A stretch of 64,000 bases of DNA from Ascaphus truei (Eukaryota; Chordata; Amphibia; Anura; Ascaphidae), in the NCBI GenBank assembly GCA_036426205.1, contig CM071570.1, positions 4,415,872 to 4,479,871 of the forward strand, given 5' to 3'. Shown piece after piece: positions 11,210 through 23,219 of the stretch (its first letter is position 1; each line of letters opens with the position of its first letter). Made by a program: the position numbers and the translations under genes. The notes beneath the pieces were generated by a model that ran no database searches, was not told where the DNA came from, and was given only the letters and a program-made list of their open reading frames with translations.

Positions 11210-11660
11210 GCCACAGTAAGCTTCCCGTCTATCTGAACAAGATCCTCACCCCTACCACATGCAGCACATATCATCTGAGATCTGACCCCAAAAGACTGTT
11301 CATGGTCCGAAGTTTCAGAAAAGTATCCGGCCGCTCCTCCTTCTCTTATCGTGCACCCCAAAACTGGAACAATCTACTGGAGACTCTCACAGCTGCCACC
11401 AGTTTACGTTCTTTCAAAACTATAGCTGTCTCCCATTTTAATCTGTAACTATTACATACTGTACGCCTATAATATATATTATCTGTAATTGTGAATGCTA
11501 TGTCTTGTATATACTGTAATGTATACCCTGTTCACTTATGTAACTGTATTTGTAACCATGTATTATTTGTCATCATAACTGTGCCTAGGACATACTTGAA
11601 AACAAGAGGTAACTCTCAATGTTTTACTTCCTTGTTAAACATTTTATAACTAAATAAATA
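11210..11660 (+). repeat. LINE 3' end (CR1/L2/Rex-like)
   Basis: The coding tail reads LRSDPKRLFMV, then FRKVSGRSSFSYRAPQNWNN, the typical C-terminal block of vertebrate non-LTR RT proteins (FSY-APxxWNxLP). A 3' UTR follows, ending in AATAAATAAA. Partial copies occur at 21480-21690, and split copies at 31400-31631/47699-47990 and 48740-48857. Confidence 0.75.
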
Positions 11661-12125
11661 AAATTGTCTCACGAGTTGGTTCAATGCTGGTACTAGTGTT
11701 TTTTTATTTATATCTGTATGCTTAGGATAAGATATATCCCTGTGTCCCACCCAAATCCGTAGATCCCCTTAGAGGCCATCAGTTTTGTTTTGTTTAAAAG
11801 TTTGTTTGTTTAAATGTTAGGATGTTTAAAAGTGAAAATACGAAAGAAAATTTGTAAGCAGCCAGTTCTCACGTATCTGACAGATATCCTAAAGATTTGG
11901 AGTTACAATACTGTATGGCTTTCCAAGTACAGTATATGATGTAAACATATGTCTGTTTTTTCATATTATGTTTTGTTTCAATGTATACAGGTATGTCAAT
12001 CTAAAAGAAAGAATCGTTTATTGTTTTTTACTTTGTATTTTGTCACGTTGGATGTAGCATTGGACATTATACAATTACCTAGTTTTCAAAACCATTGTGA
12101 AACTTAGTAGAAAGGGTGTACTTAC
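11661..12125. other. V2R intron, no further feature seen
   Basis: AT-rich sequence between the LINE tail and the V2R exon 1 donor. No gene, hairpin or element end is recognised. Confidence 0.6.
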
Positions 12126-12343
12126 ACAGCACATAAGATTGAAGGTTTTCTTGTCAGGGCAAAATCTTCATATAGCTTAAAAATGGCCATCTGCATGATT
12201 CCTCCAAGGATGAGGTCCCCCTGTTTGCTGTAGCTCAGAAGCTCCATATCAGTCTCTAAGTCACATGTGGAACTGTTGACAGAATCTCTTCCAATGATAC
12301 TGACAAGGATCAGGTAGATTATTTGGCACAACATCTTCCACAT
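12126..12343 (-). CDS. Vomeronasal type-2 receptor exon 1 (signal peptide), copy A
   Basis: The exon encodes the N-terminus of a V2R. A hydrophobic signal peptide (MWKMLCQIIYLILVSIIG) is followed by the conserved CDLE and SYSKQGDLILGGIMQM, the first beta strand of the extracellular ligand-binding domain. The ATG is at 12343-12341 and the donor GTAAGT begins at 12125. The exon is 218 nt, 72 codons plus two bases, in the phase needed to join exon 2 at 1976. It is uninterrupted. Its near-identical twin is at 21831-22048, with about ten amino acid differences by eye. This copy is the closer one to exon 2, so it is the likelier partner. Promoter elements upstream of 12343 were not recognised. Confidence 0.88.
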
Positions 12344-12509
12344 TTCTCTAATAAAGAGATATCACAATGTGATGTTATCAGTGAAGACTCGATATGTTAC
12401 TTTTATACTGTACTCTATAGTAGATTCAAAATAAAGGTACCCTTCCCTATTGTACCTAATGATGTATGAGGATTCATTTTCCCCCCAAAAAAATTCAAAC
12501 CTGTTAAAA

Positions 12510-13035
12510 TGCAGAATATCACAATGTTTTCCTCCTCATCTCTCCTCAGCTCTCCCTCTCAGCTCTACCCCCCCCCCCCAGCTCTTTGCCCTCCTCTCCC
12601 TCCCCTCCATGCCTACCTGTGGGACAGGGTGGTGATTGAGGCAGACGGGGGGCAGGGGTTGAGATGATGGTATGCGGCGGTGATGGGCCACCAGAGTTAA
12701 GCAGAGGAGCAGCCGGCAGAGGAGTTAGGAGTTGCAAGGAGGCAGAGCAGGACAGCCGGGGAGGAGCGCACTCTAGCAGCATTGACACCGGAAATAATAA
12801 AGACGTCCTGGTCGGACTGGTGGAGCGTGCTCCTCCCTGGCTGTTCTGCTCATCCTCTGTGTAACTCCTAACTCCTCTGCCAGCTGCTCCTCTACTTCCT
12901 TCTTGTGGCCCTCTGCCACATACTATCATCTCCCCCTGCCTGCCTCTAACTGGGTGAGAAGAGAGCGATGGTCAGCATGGCCGCCGACAGGGGGGGGAGA
13001 GAGGACCCCAAACAGCATTAGGTACGCCCCTGGCT
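12510..13035 (+). mobile_element. hAT-like MITE, 5'-truncated copy
   Basis: This is the left-copy version of the complete element at 22501-23219. It keeps the right end (TACGCCCCTG) and the internal GA/CT-rich foldback, but a deletion of about 450 bp removed the left terminal repeat. Confidence 0.6.
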
Positions 13036-13155
13036 GGCTCTATTGAAAGTGAAGGGGTTTGTTCAAACTTGATGCTTCAGTATAAATAAACTCTATGTTT
13101 ATATCAGATTAAATAGATATTGCTTTTTAAGTTTGCTGAATTCATACAGTACCTG

Positions 13156-13440
13156 CTGTCACAGGAGAACAGGCATTTACACCTTTAACCAGGATCATAC
13201 ATTGAGCAAAACAGGTAATTGAAATAAATTGTAAATTTATTCACAGGAAAAGGCAGACACACAATGTTACACAAACTACATAAGAAAATACACACTTGCT
13301 GGGAGTCTGGGGGTGAAAACTATACTTTCCGAGTTGCTGGGGCTTCTAAATCGAAAGATTACCCTGACAGCAACTTAGACTGAAATGTTCTGGAACTGAA
13401 ATCAGCCTGCATGATAAAAGTCTGGGCCTCAACACATGAA
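13156..13440 (-). mobile_element. LTR 3' end fragment (reverse)
   Basis: It begins TGTCACAGGAGAACAGG, the reverse complement of the terminus of the complete LTR at 27297-28972. It continues through the region containing the AATAAA-type signal (about 13220) and CTTGCTGGGAGTCTGGG. Similar fragments are at 23346-23470 and 24412-24575. Confidence 0.6.
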
Positions 13441-14869
13441 CTTTGAACATTTTTAATAACTTTTTTTCTTTACAGGTTTTGTTATTTTAATTATAATGTA
13501 TGTTCTATTAGATTTATGTAAGTAGTGTACATACAAAGATGATAGGGTAGTAACAGGTATATTTTGTTTAGTAATTTTTATTTTGTTTTTATTGTTTTGT
13601 GTATTGTATATATGCACACTCTTTAGTCACACAATGGAATCCTGGTAGACAAAGCCCATATTTTATGTATAATGTAACCCAATGTACTATCTATATTAAA
13701 TAGGTTGCACCCCAGGAATATGTGTGTTATATTTAACCCCTTGAGAAAAGGACAATATGATATAAGATATTTGTAGAACTATCTATAAGAAATTGGTTAC
13801 GAAGGGTGTAGAACTATGAGTTTGCCCTGTGGAAGTTATTAATTCTGGGTAGAAGGACAGATAGAAAATAACCCTGCAACTATACCAGGTTATATTTTTG
13901 GGAAAAGTAGTTCCAGTGATTAAAGGTAGAGATAAGGGATGGGATTAGTTGGGACTTGGTGGTTGGATTAGTTCTCTGGAAACGAAGCTAGCGGATGTTT
14001 TTGTATGTGTGTCTGTTCTACTCATTACTCTCTATGTATGTGTTAAGTACAGCAAAATTTTAATCCAGAAGTGCGCTGCAATCCCCCATCCACGCAATGC
14101 CTCTTTTCGGTGATAAAGATGTCGGCAGTCCCCCAGAAGCAGAGACCAAAGAAGAAATCAACTGGGCCGACATAATGGCCGGAAAGGAATGAAGTTATGC
14201 ACAATTGGACAATTTTCTTGGTCCAGCAGAACAATAAAGTGGTTAACTGTTCTCTAAATAGACTTTCTCTTAAGAATAAGAGGGGACTCAGAGGATCGGA
14301 TATGAAGCTATAAGGAAGGTGGTGAGGTCACCCAGGGGTTTGAGTCAACCTCAAGGAAAGAATTCCAAGTCAGCCATTTTTGATCATAGCAGCCATTTTG
14401 CTGTTTTGCCATTCTGAATAAATGCAGTATGAAAGATGTGTGCAAGCAGGATGCATGTGCAGTCGCTCCCAGTAGAAATTAACCCCCACCAATTCACAGA
14501 AATTTTTAGCCGCCACAATGTGCTAGTAGTTATAGAAGAACAGTGTGAATAGTAATTTAGAAATTGGTAATGGGTTTTGTAGTAATAGTCAACCTGGTAA
14601 ACAGAAAATACATTATACCAGTCACACCGATACACATCTCTCTACAAACAAGAGCTCCTGTGACCATATATTTCTCCCACCCACACCGCGTGTCTGCACT
14701 CATATTTCTCTCTGACCCCCGCAAAACCTGCACCACTAGTTCAGTACGACATAGTATATCAACAATATCAAAAATAGTAATTGTCATTTTCATGACAAAA
14801 TGAGGGAATTGATAATGTGTATTTTATAGGGGGTACTCCACATTGATTTATAAAGTTGCTTTGTAATAA
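13441..14869. other. No gene seen
   Basis: AT-rich sequence with short frames only. Around 14060-14240 is a denser stretch, possibly retroelement internal sequence, without a recognisable motif. Confidence 0.45.
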
Positions 14870-15245
14870 TCTAGCCATTCTGTTGTTCACCATCTAGCCC
14901 CTATATGTTGGATGAATGCCAAGTATGTGTTCAGATGGCAGTTCCTGTAAAAGCAGGAAGTCTGGACACATACACAATTTCACATTGTACTATCTCAGCA
15001 TTTTAGTGTCTCAAGTCTCAAGTCAGAATTTATGACTTCATTCAAAGACAGACTGGTGTGACTTTTAGATAAGGAGTTAATGTTAGTAAATGGGAAGTAA
15101 GTTTTCTGCACGTATACTCGCTCACTTGCTTAGCTATATAACCTGATTGAAAACTGTTAATAAACTAGGACAAAGTATTTGAGCTGTTGTCTGTCTCGCT
15201 TACTTCATCCTACGAGCGCTCGTTCTTTTCCTGATATAGCACCTT
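14870..15245 (+). mobile_element. Possible LTR with TATA, polyA signal and U5-like end
   Basis: TATATAA at about 15136, TTAATAAAC at about 15158 and a T/C/G-rich segment right after it (TGTTGTCTGTCTCGCTTACT) give the layout of an LTR R-U5 region. No partner LTR, primer-binding site or gag was identified, so this is tentative. Confidence 0.25.
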
Positions 15246-15689
15246 AGGGGGTTGTGGCCTCTCGAGAGGGTCTTCCGAGTTGAAGGGGAAGGTCCATACT
15301 GAGTTGGAGTAAAGGACAATTTTACACTGCAATTCCTGATGCCACCGCTCCCCTCTTTCTAGAGGACTTGAATTTACTTGCTGGACACACTGCTTAGAAT
15401 CTACAAATCTGATTCAGACAATCAGAGCGATGCAGGTTTTGTGAAGCATGGCAAGTGGGGGTTATGAATTTGCCAAGGGCATGAGCAAGGTTGCCACCTC
15501 TTCCACTTGCTATTCAGAAACCAAATGCTGGATTGGGCTCCACCACGTCTGGTGGGGCAAATGTTTTTATAGAAAACTTTCATTCATCCCAGGATGTGGG
15601 TACTTGCTCTTCCCTCCTGCCCAAATGGTCTTGACACCTCAGACATCTGTGGCTTTCATCTCTGGTGTCCTGTCAGACCTAATGGCACC

Positions 15690-16590
15690 ATGTTGGTAGC
15701 ATACATAAATAGAAAGTAGTGCACGCACTCAGATATACTGGTGAATGTGGGGTACTTAGCTGCCGGTGCACAGTTCTGAGGAGCTCCTGATGTCCCAAGG
15801 TAGTCCAGTGGAAATTGAAGAAACAGGCACACGGTCTTAATCATCAACAATGAGGTTTAATGTGCCATGAAAACCAACGTTTCGGCAGTACAATACTGCC
15901 TTTTCTCAAGGTGAAGGCTACTAAATACAAGTGAGCTACACAAATCTCAACCTGTGCTCACCCCTTCCTGCTCAGCTTCACTGTCACGATGTTGACGCCC
16001 ACGTGATGACATCAGCACGCCTCCATGGCTCTTGATGATGACGTCAGACGTCGTGGTGTGGTTCCCTGGTAACACAGCACAGAGCTGCACTGGGAAAACA
16101 TGGCCACACAACACACCAAGTTGTCAACGCCCCTGCGATGACGTCAGCGCGATGCCACGCGATGATGTCAGCCGTCGGGGGGGGTGGAGTTGGAGAGAGT
16201 GGCGGGTCTCCACCAGTGCAGTACTCACGGGGCTGTGCTGGAGATGTGATCTGTCACCATGGGTACATAGTCTGAGCAGGGAGGACTGAGATTCTAAGTG
16301 CATAACCCTGTAAGTGCAGAATAACCAAAAATGAATAAAAAATAAAGCATATGAAATAGGTCAAACACACCATATAGCTGTGCTAATAAAAACAATGAAC
16401 TGTTAGCTGCAGATGACAATATCCTGAAGGGCTATAGAGCCCTCGGTGTATATACATATACCCATATCTTACCATGAGCAGTACATCAAAATACTTGTAA
16501 TGCTGTGTAACCTGGGGTTTCCCCCTTGTATTCTCCCCCAGGTTACACAGCATTACAAGTATATTGATGCTCATGTTAAGATATGGGTAT
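15690..16590 (-). mobile_element. PLE-like terminal repeat (reverse), GC/CRE-rich
   Basis: On the minus strand this runs collinear with 24590-25100 and with the 26015-26115 end segment (GAAAGGCAGTATTGTACTGC, then CGAAACGTTGG). The middle holds several TGACGTCA-type sites (about 16009-16170). A nested inverted repeat at about 16456-16510 and 16538-16590 also lies here. Assignment to PLEs rests on the GAAACG hairpin motif and foldback structure, not on coding sequence. Confidence 0.4.
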
Positions 16591-16635
16591 ATGCAGTGCT
16601 CGACAAACCCGGTCGCCAACTCGCCAGCTGCGATC
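16591..16635 (+). mobile_element. Left end of a hAT-like MITE, cut by the duplication edge
   Basis: CAGTGCTCGACAAACC resembles the terminal repeat of the complete small MITE at 34349-34504 (CAGTGGTCGACAAATC). The sequence stops being MITE-like where the right duplication copy begins at 16636. Confidence 0.5.
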
Positions 16636-17690
16636 GTGTCCCTGGAACGAACTTCACAGAAATAATGTCTCTTGGCACAAATTCCCAGGAGCACGGCGCC
16701 ACTCGCAACCACTTTTTATCCACCGAAGATAATCTTTTCGTTTTCCCGCTGTAGGATTGGTTTGGGATTTATTAGTTCTTAAGAATTATAGACTTGCGTT
16801 ACGATGTGATAAAGTTTAGGATTCTGCTTTTATGATTCTATCTCCTGATTGGCGGCACAAAAATCCTATCTGTATACTCTGCAGCCAATCGCTACGTGGG
16901 AAACAAATATTCCGCCTATAGCAAGGTTGCCCACAGTTCATGGAGCCGGGCAGAGGGCTTCAGGCTTTGCTGCGGGGATGCACGAATTCCACACCTTTGC
17001 CACTTAGCATACCTAGCCAAGCCCACTTCCCTGGCGACATCTTGTCTACCTTCCCCCGGACACCTGGACATATGCTAGGGGAAAGCTGTTTACATCTTCC
17101 CCTCCCCACTTAACACTTTAATATGCCAGTTCTTTTGTTAAATCCGGGCTTGGGCAGACATTCTCGGGCCATCCCAGCAAGATGCCTTAGAAGTCCAGGT
17201 TAACTTATACATGACTCACTCGCAGGAATGTTCTGCCATATAGCTTTTGATAACTGTACTTGTGAATCAAGTGTTTCCGCTATAACACCCGCTTAAAGGA
17301 AAACTCCCTGGCTCTGAAAATATAAATACACTGAAAAGAGGGAGACTTTCATTCATGACTTTCCATAAAAGTTTATAAAAAGTAAAATATGACTGTGTGA
17401 ATGATTAACCCCCAGCCGTGCTCATAGCAAAATTTGCAGTGCTATAGTAGGACGTTCCTAGCCAAAGTTTGCTCAATGCCTATGCGCTATGCGAGATGCT
17501 GCTGGCAATTTAAAAACGTTTTTTCTTTCTTCAGTCTGCGGGGAAAACACTGGTGCACTATTCATAATGGATACATAACTGTTGCAATACTGCAGAGCTG
17601 ACGCTCTATATTTCCCTAATATGACTCAGGGGCACCCAGCCGGGCATAATACCTTTATTTACTGGCCTGGGTACTCCCTCACTGTCACTC

Positions 17691-18600
17691 TAAGAAGGAT
17701 GGGACCAACCGGTTCTGTGTGGACTATCGGCAGCTCAATGCAGGAACGGTGTCAGATGCTTATCCCATGCCACACACGGACGAGCTGTTAGATGATCTCA
17801 CAGGGGCAAGGTATCTAATGACAATGCATATGTGCAAAAGATACTGGCAGATCCCACTGACCCAGGAGGATAGGGAGAAGTCAGAATTCATTACTCCAAA
17901 TGGCCTCCAAACGAATTCTTAGTGATGCCATTTGGGATGAAGTATGCCCCGGCTACCTTCCAACACCTGGTCAATAGGTTGCTGGGAGGAATGCAAAGCT
18001 TTCCAAGGACATACCTGGAGGACCTTGTGGTGTTTAGGGGGTTGTGGGAGAGTCACCTAGTGCATGTAGCAGTGCTGCTGAGCAGAAGTAGGGCAGCAGG
18101 GCTTACATTGAAACCCACCAAGTGTTTAGCAGTATGGCGAATGTATTGTACCTAGGGCACAGGGTGGGTGGAGGGCATCTCATGCCTGAGCCAGCAAAGC
18201 TGGAGGCTATAGTGCAGTGGCCAGTTCCCAAAATCAAGAAGCAGATTATGGCTTTTTCAGGCACCGCTGGCTACTATAGGGAGTTTGTCCCACAGTACTG
18301 TGCTGTGGCTAAACACTTGACAGACCTTACACAGGAGCGACTCCCAGTTCTGGTAGCCTGGTCTCCTGCCTGTGAAACAACATTTCAGGCACAGAAGACA
18401 GAGCTAGCCAGCGTGAATATACTGGCTGCAACAGACTATTCATAAAAGTTTTTGGTACAGACCAATGCCTCGGATTAAGGTATTGGTGCTGTACTCAGTC
18501 AAGTGGGGGAGCTGGGGAGAGAGCATCCTGTGGTTTACCTGAGCAGGAAACTGCTGCCCAGGGAAGTTGCTTATTCCACCACTGAAAAATACATTTTGGG
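17691..18600 (+). pseudogene. Gmr1-like RT and RNase H fragment, duplicate
   Basis: The same RT as 8643-9477: FCVDYRQLNAG, YWQIPLTQE, MPFGMKYAPATFQH, YLEDLVVFRG, then GTAGYYREFVPQYCAVAK. The YLED change is shared with the left copy, so it predates the duplication. A small rearrangement near 17905 breaks the frame. It keeps about 100 bp at 18325-18430 that the left copy has lost (LVAWSPACETTFQAQK). Integrase is absent because the duplication starts inside the LTR insertion. Confidence 0.85.
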
Positions 18601-19100
18601 CATGATCTGGGCATCCCACCCTAGGCTAGGGACCCAGAACTCTTCTGGGGATACCATGATCCCCATGCCCTTTTTACTTTCCCAGTTTGTGCTGAAGCAG
18701 GGAACCTTAGCGGTGAGCCGCAAGAACGTTTCCAGGATAGGATTTTGCCGGAGCATTGTAAGAATCTTACCTGATTCCCGGGTACATCTTTGTGGTATAC
18801 CATAACTTGGGAACCCCACTACATAGCAACAATACGATTGAAGTTCCTCCCCAAAAACCACCCTCAAACTCACAGCCTTGCAAGCTCTGCTGCCCAGGAC
18901 ACCTGGAAAGGCAAAAACACAGAAATATTGAATGGTCGCATCATTTATACACAGTCAGTGATGCATACACAACATTTGGGTCCAGGAGAAGACACTGTAG
19001 GACCTTTACACATGGATCAGGGGTAATCATGTGGTCTTAGCCTTTATTATTGAGCTTGGTTACCCCCTCACCATCACACCTCCACCTTCAATATGAAGGC
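18601..19100 (-). mobile_element. 3' LTR part and polypurine tract of a minus-strand element
   Basis: Collinear with 9478-9975. The LTR start (reverse) lies at about 19079. On the minus strand the purine run GAAGGTGGAGG sits just before it. Unlike the left copy, internal sequence with a protease remnant follows to the right. Confidence 0.65.
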
Positions 19101-19399
19101 TTTGTTACGACCGCCCGGACGGCGGTTGAACTGGCTGACACCTCTTGAGGCTGCTGGCTCACTTGGACTGTCCTGGCGCGAAAGTCAAACTGCAGTGCCA
19201 TGCTCGCCGCGTTTTTTTGTCATCAACCTGTCCCAACCTTATATGGAACTGTAGACCCCTGCTCTCTATACAAGAGCCTGTGGTGCCATAAGTACCGATC
19301 TGACCACTGTCCGAGGCAGACTCGGACGCCCGGAGTCTCATGCCCTCCAATCTGGGATCAGACCTCACCGCTTCCCTGAATTGTGTCTCAAATTCTAGT

Positions 19400-19907
19400 C
19401 AACCACCCTTAATCTCTAAGTCGGGGGGAACAGGAACATGTAAAGGGGAAGATAAGTCAGAACCTTGTCGTGACTCCGTCTGGCTTACCTGCCTGTTCTC
19501 CTCGGAGACCCCAGGAACTGTTGGTCCCAAATGCAGGTGGATGGCGAAATCCTTAAGTGTGATTCCCTTGCTCTGGCTCCTACTAATTGCTGTAACAGGA
19601 GGAAGTTCTGCCTTAAAAATGCAAGTAACATGCCCAAGGTCATTATAAAGGAGGACCTCAGTATCTAACCTGGGCAATAACCCACCTCCCTCATGCCACG
19701 TCTGACACCCCAATAAAGGAATACCCGGGCAACTTGGATGGACCGCGGTCCTCCATCTGGCATGGTCACCTGCATCCTGGTGCCCGGGAGCAGATTCTCT
19801 GGTCCCATCATATCCGGTCGGACCAGATAACAGTGGCACCAGAGTCGAGCAAGCCGGCTGCTTGGTAATCTCAGATGGTCACGGTCACGATGGATGGAAT
19901 TTATCAA
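19400..19907 (-). pseudogene. Retropepsin-like gag-protease remnant
   Basis: Minus-strand frames read YLVRPDMMGPENLLPG, MQVTMPDGGPRSIQVARVF, then LDTEVLLYNDLGHVTCIF in an adjacent frame. These fit the flap and C-terminal parts of a Ty3/Gypsy-type protease. At least one frameshift separates them. The remnant lies between the 3' LTR at 18601-19100 and LTR-like sequence at 19905-20224, so this is an internally deleted LTR element. It is missing from the left duplicate. Confidence 0.55.
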
Positions 19908-20224
19908 TAATTTTATATTTTGGGGAACTAGATTAGCACACTAGTAGAGCAAAATAAACTGACATTTATTTCCTTAATAGACAGACACACGACAACCTTA
20001 GAATATACTTTACAAAACACTTACTGAGGGAGAGAACAGGATAAAATGTCCAGAAGTAAAACAAAGCAGCGGAATACTGTCTTTTAAAATGCAGTCCTTT
20101 TGTGCGAGGGGTGCAAATTGCCAGCCCAATAAGTCCGTGAATATTGCAAAGTTTGTTCTGGTTCGTTGGGGTTCGTTAGATAACCCCTAGCACTAACGAA
20201 ATCCTGAAGCAGAGTTATGTCCTT
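19908..20224 (-). mobile_element. LTR-like fragment (reverse)
   Basis: GCAAAATAAACTGACATTTA followed by AGACAGACACACGACAACC and CACTTACTGAGGG parallels the LTR 3' portion at 13215-13310. It probably belongs to the 5' LTR of the internally deleted element whose protease remnant lies to its left. Confidence 0.45.
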
Positions 20225-21479
20225 AGTTCCGATGTAATTAACTCGTGTTCGGGAATCGTTGCTGCTGCTCTTATGCGCTTGTAGAAGCAAAGTGGAAATT
20301 TGTTCACATTGTAAAAGAAATGGAAAGACAACGGGGATAGCTCGGGGAGCATGTACAGTATATAAGGTCTGCTAGCATATCCACAACGTACCCGCCCAAT
20401 CCCCTTTGTGGGAATCTCAATCCCACCAAACTCTATCTTGCCCACAGTTTGCAGTGTGGGCACTACTGGGATTTCCGGTTGATACAGCGCCTGTGCAACT
20501 CTGACACCTGGGCTGCTTACTATATGAGTACTCCTGTTTTTACCTAACGTCTCCCAGGCTCGGAGTTGGACCCAAGGTGTGAACAAGCCCTGATGACTAA
20601 CAGGATCTCCCATTCAGCGAGCATCCCGGCTAATTCACACATCCTGGCTCTGGGGGCTTTCATTTGCAAAACTCCCCTAGACTCATAGGCACTGCCTCAA
20701 CATGGGGTCTCTGAAGTCTGCATACGAAAGTGCCCACAGCTCATGGGTGTTGAAACATTTGGTCACTGGATGCATTACAAAGGCAAGTAGAAAAAACCTC
20801 ATCCTGCCTGTACATTTAAAACTGCAGCCAGAAAGGTACTTTATTAAAAATATATGTTCTACTTGTCCTAAAGTTATGTTTTTGATATGTGTGTGCTTGG
20901 GGTGTTACCCTGGCGCTGCACACCAAATTTCAGGGTGCTAGTCCATTCCGTTCCCGAGTTAGGGCTTCTCCTTGAGCTGGCAACGCTGGGCTATGGGCTT
21001 CTCACGTCAATTGACTTGCGGTTAACCGAGTTCCCACGTCAATTGACCGAGTTCCTACGGCAATTGCCGGCCGCCTTTCAAGTTATGCTACTAACTGGGA
21101 CGGGATACATTGTATCTGGTAACCACTTGAGACTGAAAACCGCAACCCTTTGAGTCAATTGACCTCGTGGTTGCGAGTTCAAGCCTCAGTAATGGATACC
21201 TATGTTCCTCAATGGAACAAAGAGAACACGCCACGCTTCTCCAATTAACTTGCGGTTTGACTCTAGCAGCGGCATCTTGTGTCCAAACCCAGTAATGCAG
21301 GTATACAATGCAATACATTACCGCAGGCCTATACAATCCTGCAAAATGGGGACAACAAGGGACAGAGGGAAAAATAATACATGCCCAGTGCACATAAAAT
21401 GAACCCCTTCATTCCCAATATGAAATAGGGGTAAGCAGCCAAGCATACTGCCTTTATTAATGTGCTGATTACCCACAAT
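20225..21479. other. Duplicated region, no recognised gene
   Basis: Counterpart of about 10020-11200. The minus-strand frame 20613-20215 (VRVAQALYQPEIPVVP, IEIPTKGIGRVRCGYASRP) is longer than in the left copy but still unrecognised. It may be retroelement internal code. Confidence 0.35.
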
Positions 21480-21690
21480 TTCGCCACAGCAAGCTACCCA
21501 TCTATCTGAACAAGATGCTCATCCCTACCACATGCAGCACATATCATCTGAGATCTGACCCGAAAAGACTGTTCATGGTCCCAAGTTTCAGAAAAGTATC
21601 CGGCCGCTCCTCCTTCTCTTATCGTGCACCCCAAAACTGGAACAATCTACCGGAGACTCTCACATCCACCACCAGTTTCAATGTACACAG
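21480..21690 (+). repeat. LINE 3' end, truncated duplicate
   Basis: Same LINE tail as 11210-11660 (FRKVSGRSSFSYRAPQNWNN). A deletion of about 570 bp joins it directly to sequence equivalent to 11974. Confidence 0.7.
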
Positions 21691-21830
21691 GTATGTTAAT
21701 CAAAATAAAGAATCGTTTATTGTTTGTTTTTTTTACTTTGTATTTTGTCACGTTGGATGTAGCATTGGACATTTAACAATTACCTAGTTTTCAAAACCAT
21801 TATGAAACTTAGTATAAAAGGTGTACTTAC

Positions 21831-22048
21831 AGAGAACAAGTGATGAAAGGTTTTCTTGTCAGTTCAAAATCTTCATATAGCTTAAATATGGACATCTGCA
21901 TGATTCCTCCAAGGATGAGGTCCCCCTGTTTGCTGTAGCTCAGAAGCTCCATATTAGTCTCTAAGTCACATGTGGAACTGTTGACAGAATCTCTTCCAAT
22001 GATGCTGGCAAGGATCAGGAAGATTATTTGGCACAAAGTCTTCCACAT
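21831..22048 (-). CDS. Vomeronasal type-2 receptor exon 1 (signal peptide), copy B
   Basis: This duplicate of copy A has an intact start (22048), signal peptide (MWKTLCQIIFLILASIIG), CDLE block, SYSKQGDLILGGIMQM and a GTAAGT donor at 21830, with the same length and phase. No second-exon sequence is visible between it and copy A. It may be an orphan exon, an alternative first exon splicing to the exon 2 at 1976-1685 about 20 kb downstream, or the start of a gene whose other exons were lost. The absence of stops and the conserved splice site argue against long-term neutrality, but the duplication may simply be recent. Confidence 0.85.
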
Positions 22049-22500
22049 TTCTCTAATAAAGATATATTACAATGTGATGTTATCAGTCAAGACTTGATAT
22101 GTTACTTTTATACTGTGCTCTATAGTAGAATCAAAATTAAGGTACCCTTCCCTCTTGTACCTAATGATGTATGAGGCTTCATTTCCCCCCCCCAAAAAAT
22201 AAAACCTGTTATAATGCAGAATATCACAACGTTTTCATAGCATTCAATGGCAGTGCTGGCAGACAACCTATCCCAAAATATCACAGCAGAAAGGAACAGT
22301 GAAGCCTGCTACATCTGTATATTCAAAACCAATACTGAACATATTTGCGATTAGTTGCTGGTCACTCTGGCAGTGAAGAGGTTACATTTTACATAGGGCC
22401 TCCTAATACGCCCAGATACTGAAAACAAGAGAAACAAATTGAAGATTAGTGTAATTATTTGAAGAGGAAATGCTGTATGTTTGCTATACTTTGCTGGCTC

Positions 22501-23219
22501 CAGTGGTGTAGCTAGACATGTGCAGGCCCCCGGGCAAAACATATTTCAGGGCCCCATTAGGAGTAAACGTATTCCATAGATACAGTAGAAATGTTTTACC
22601 TCGATTTAAATTGGAAGATCTCTCTCATAATCTCTCCTCATCATCTCTCCTCAGCTCTCTCATTCCTCCTCATATCTCCCCTTCATCTTTCCTCATCATC
22701 CCTCATCATCCCTCCTCATCTCTCCTCAGCTCTCCCCCTCAGCTCTCTCCCCCCCAGCTCTCTGCCCTCCTCTCCCTCCTCCCCCTCCCCTCCATGCCTA
22801 CCTGTGGGACAGGGTGGTGATTGAGGCAGACGGGGGGCAGGGGTTGAGATGATGGTGTGCGGCGGTGATGGGCCACCAGAGTTAAGCAGAGGAGCAGCCA
22901 GCAGAGGAGTTAGGAGTTGCAAGGAGGAAGAGCAGGACATCCGGGGAGGAGCGCGCTGTAGCAGCATTGACACCGGAAGTAAGAAAGACGTCCTGGTCGG
23001 ACTGGTGGAGCGTGCTCCTCCCTGGCTGTTCTGCTCATCCTCTGTGTAACTTCTAACTCCTCTGCCAGCTGCTCCTCTACTTCATTCTTGTGGCCCGCTG
23101 CCACATACTATCATCTCCCCGTGCCTGCCTCTAACTGGGTGAGAAGAGAGAGATGGTCAGCATGGCCGCCGACAGGGGGGGGGGAGAGAGGGCCCCAAAC
23201 AGCGTTAGCTATGCCCCTG
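22501..23219 (+). mobile_element. hAT-like MITE with 8-bp target duplication
   Basis: The termini are CAGTGGTGTAGCTA on the left and TAGCTATGCCCCTG on the right. A perfect 8-bp direct repeat GCTGGCTC flanks the element (22493-22500 and 23220-23227). Both features fit hAT. The 719-bp interior holds CT-rich sequence and a foldback (about 22880-22935 against 23030-23085) but no transposase, so it is non-autonomous. Confidence 0.8.

Larger units (their letters stand above)
7598..13284 (+). repeat. Segmental duplication, left copy
   Basis: This is near-identical in order to 16636-23468. Both begin at TCCCTGGAACGAACTTCACA and end at ACACAATGTTACACAAACTA. The copy includes part of the LTR insertion, the Gmr1 RT, an LTR fragment, a LINE 3' end and a V2R exon 1. 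Relative to the right copy it lacks about 1.1 kb (the equivalent of 19119-20224), about 100 bp of RT near 9295 and about 450 bp near 12520. It has an extra ~570 bp (11403-11973). Confidence 0.9.

Noticed and set aside
12546..12929. 127-codon minus-strand frame and equivalents near 22.7-23.1 kb
   Set aside because: They lie in the GA/CT-rich hAT MITE and its foldback; low complexity.
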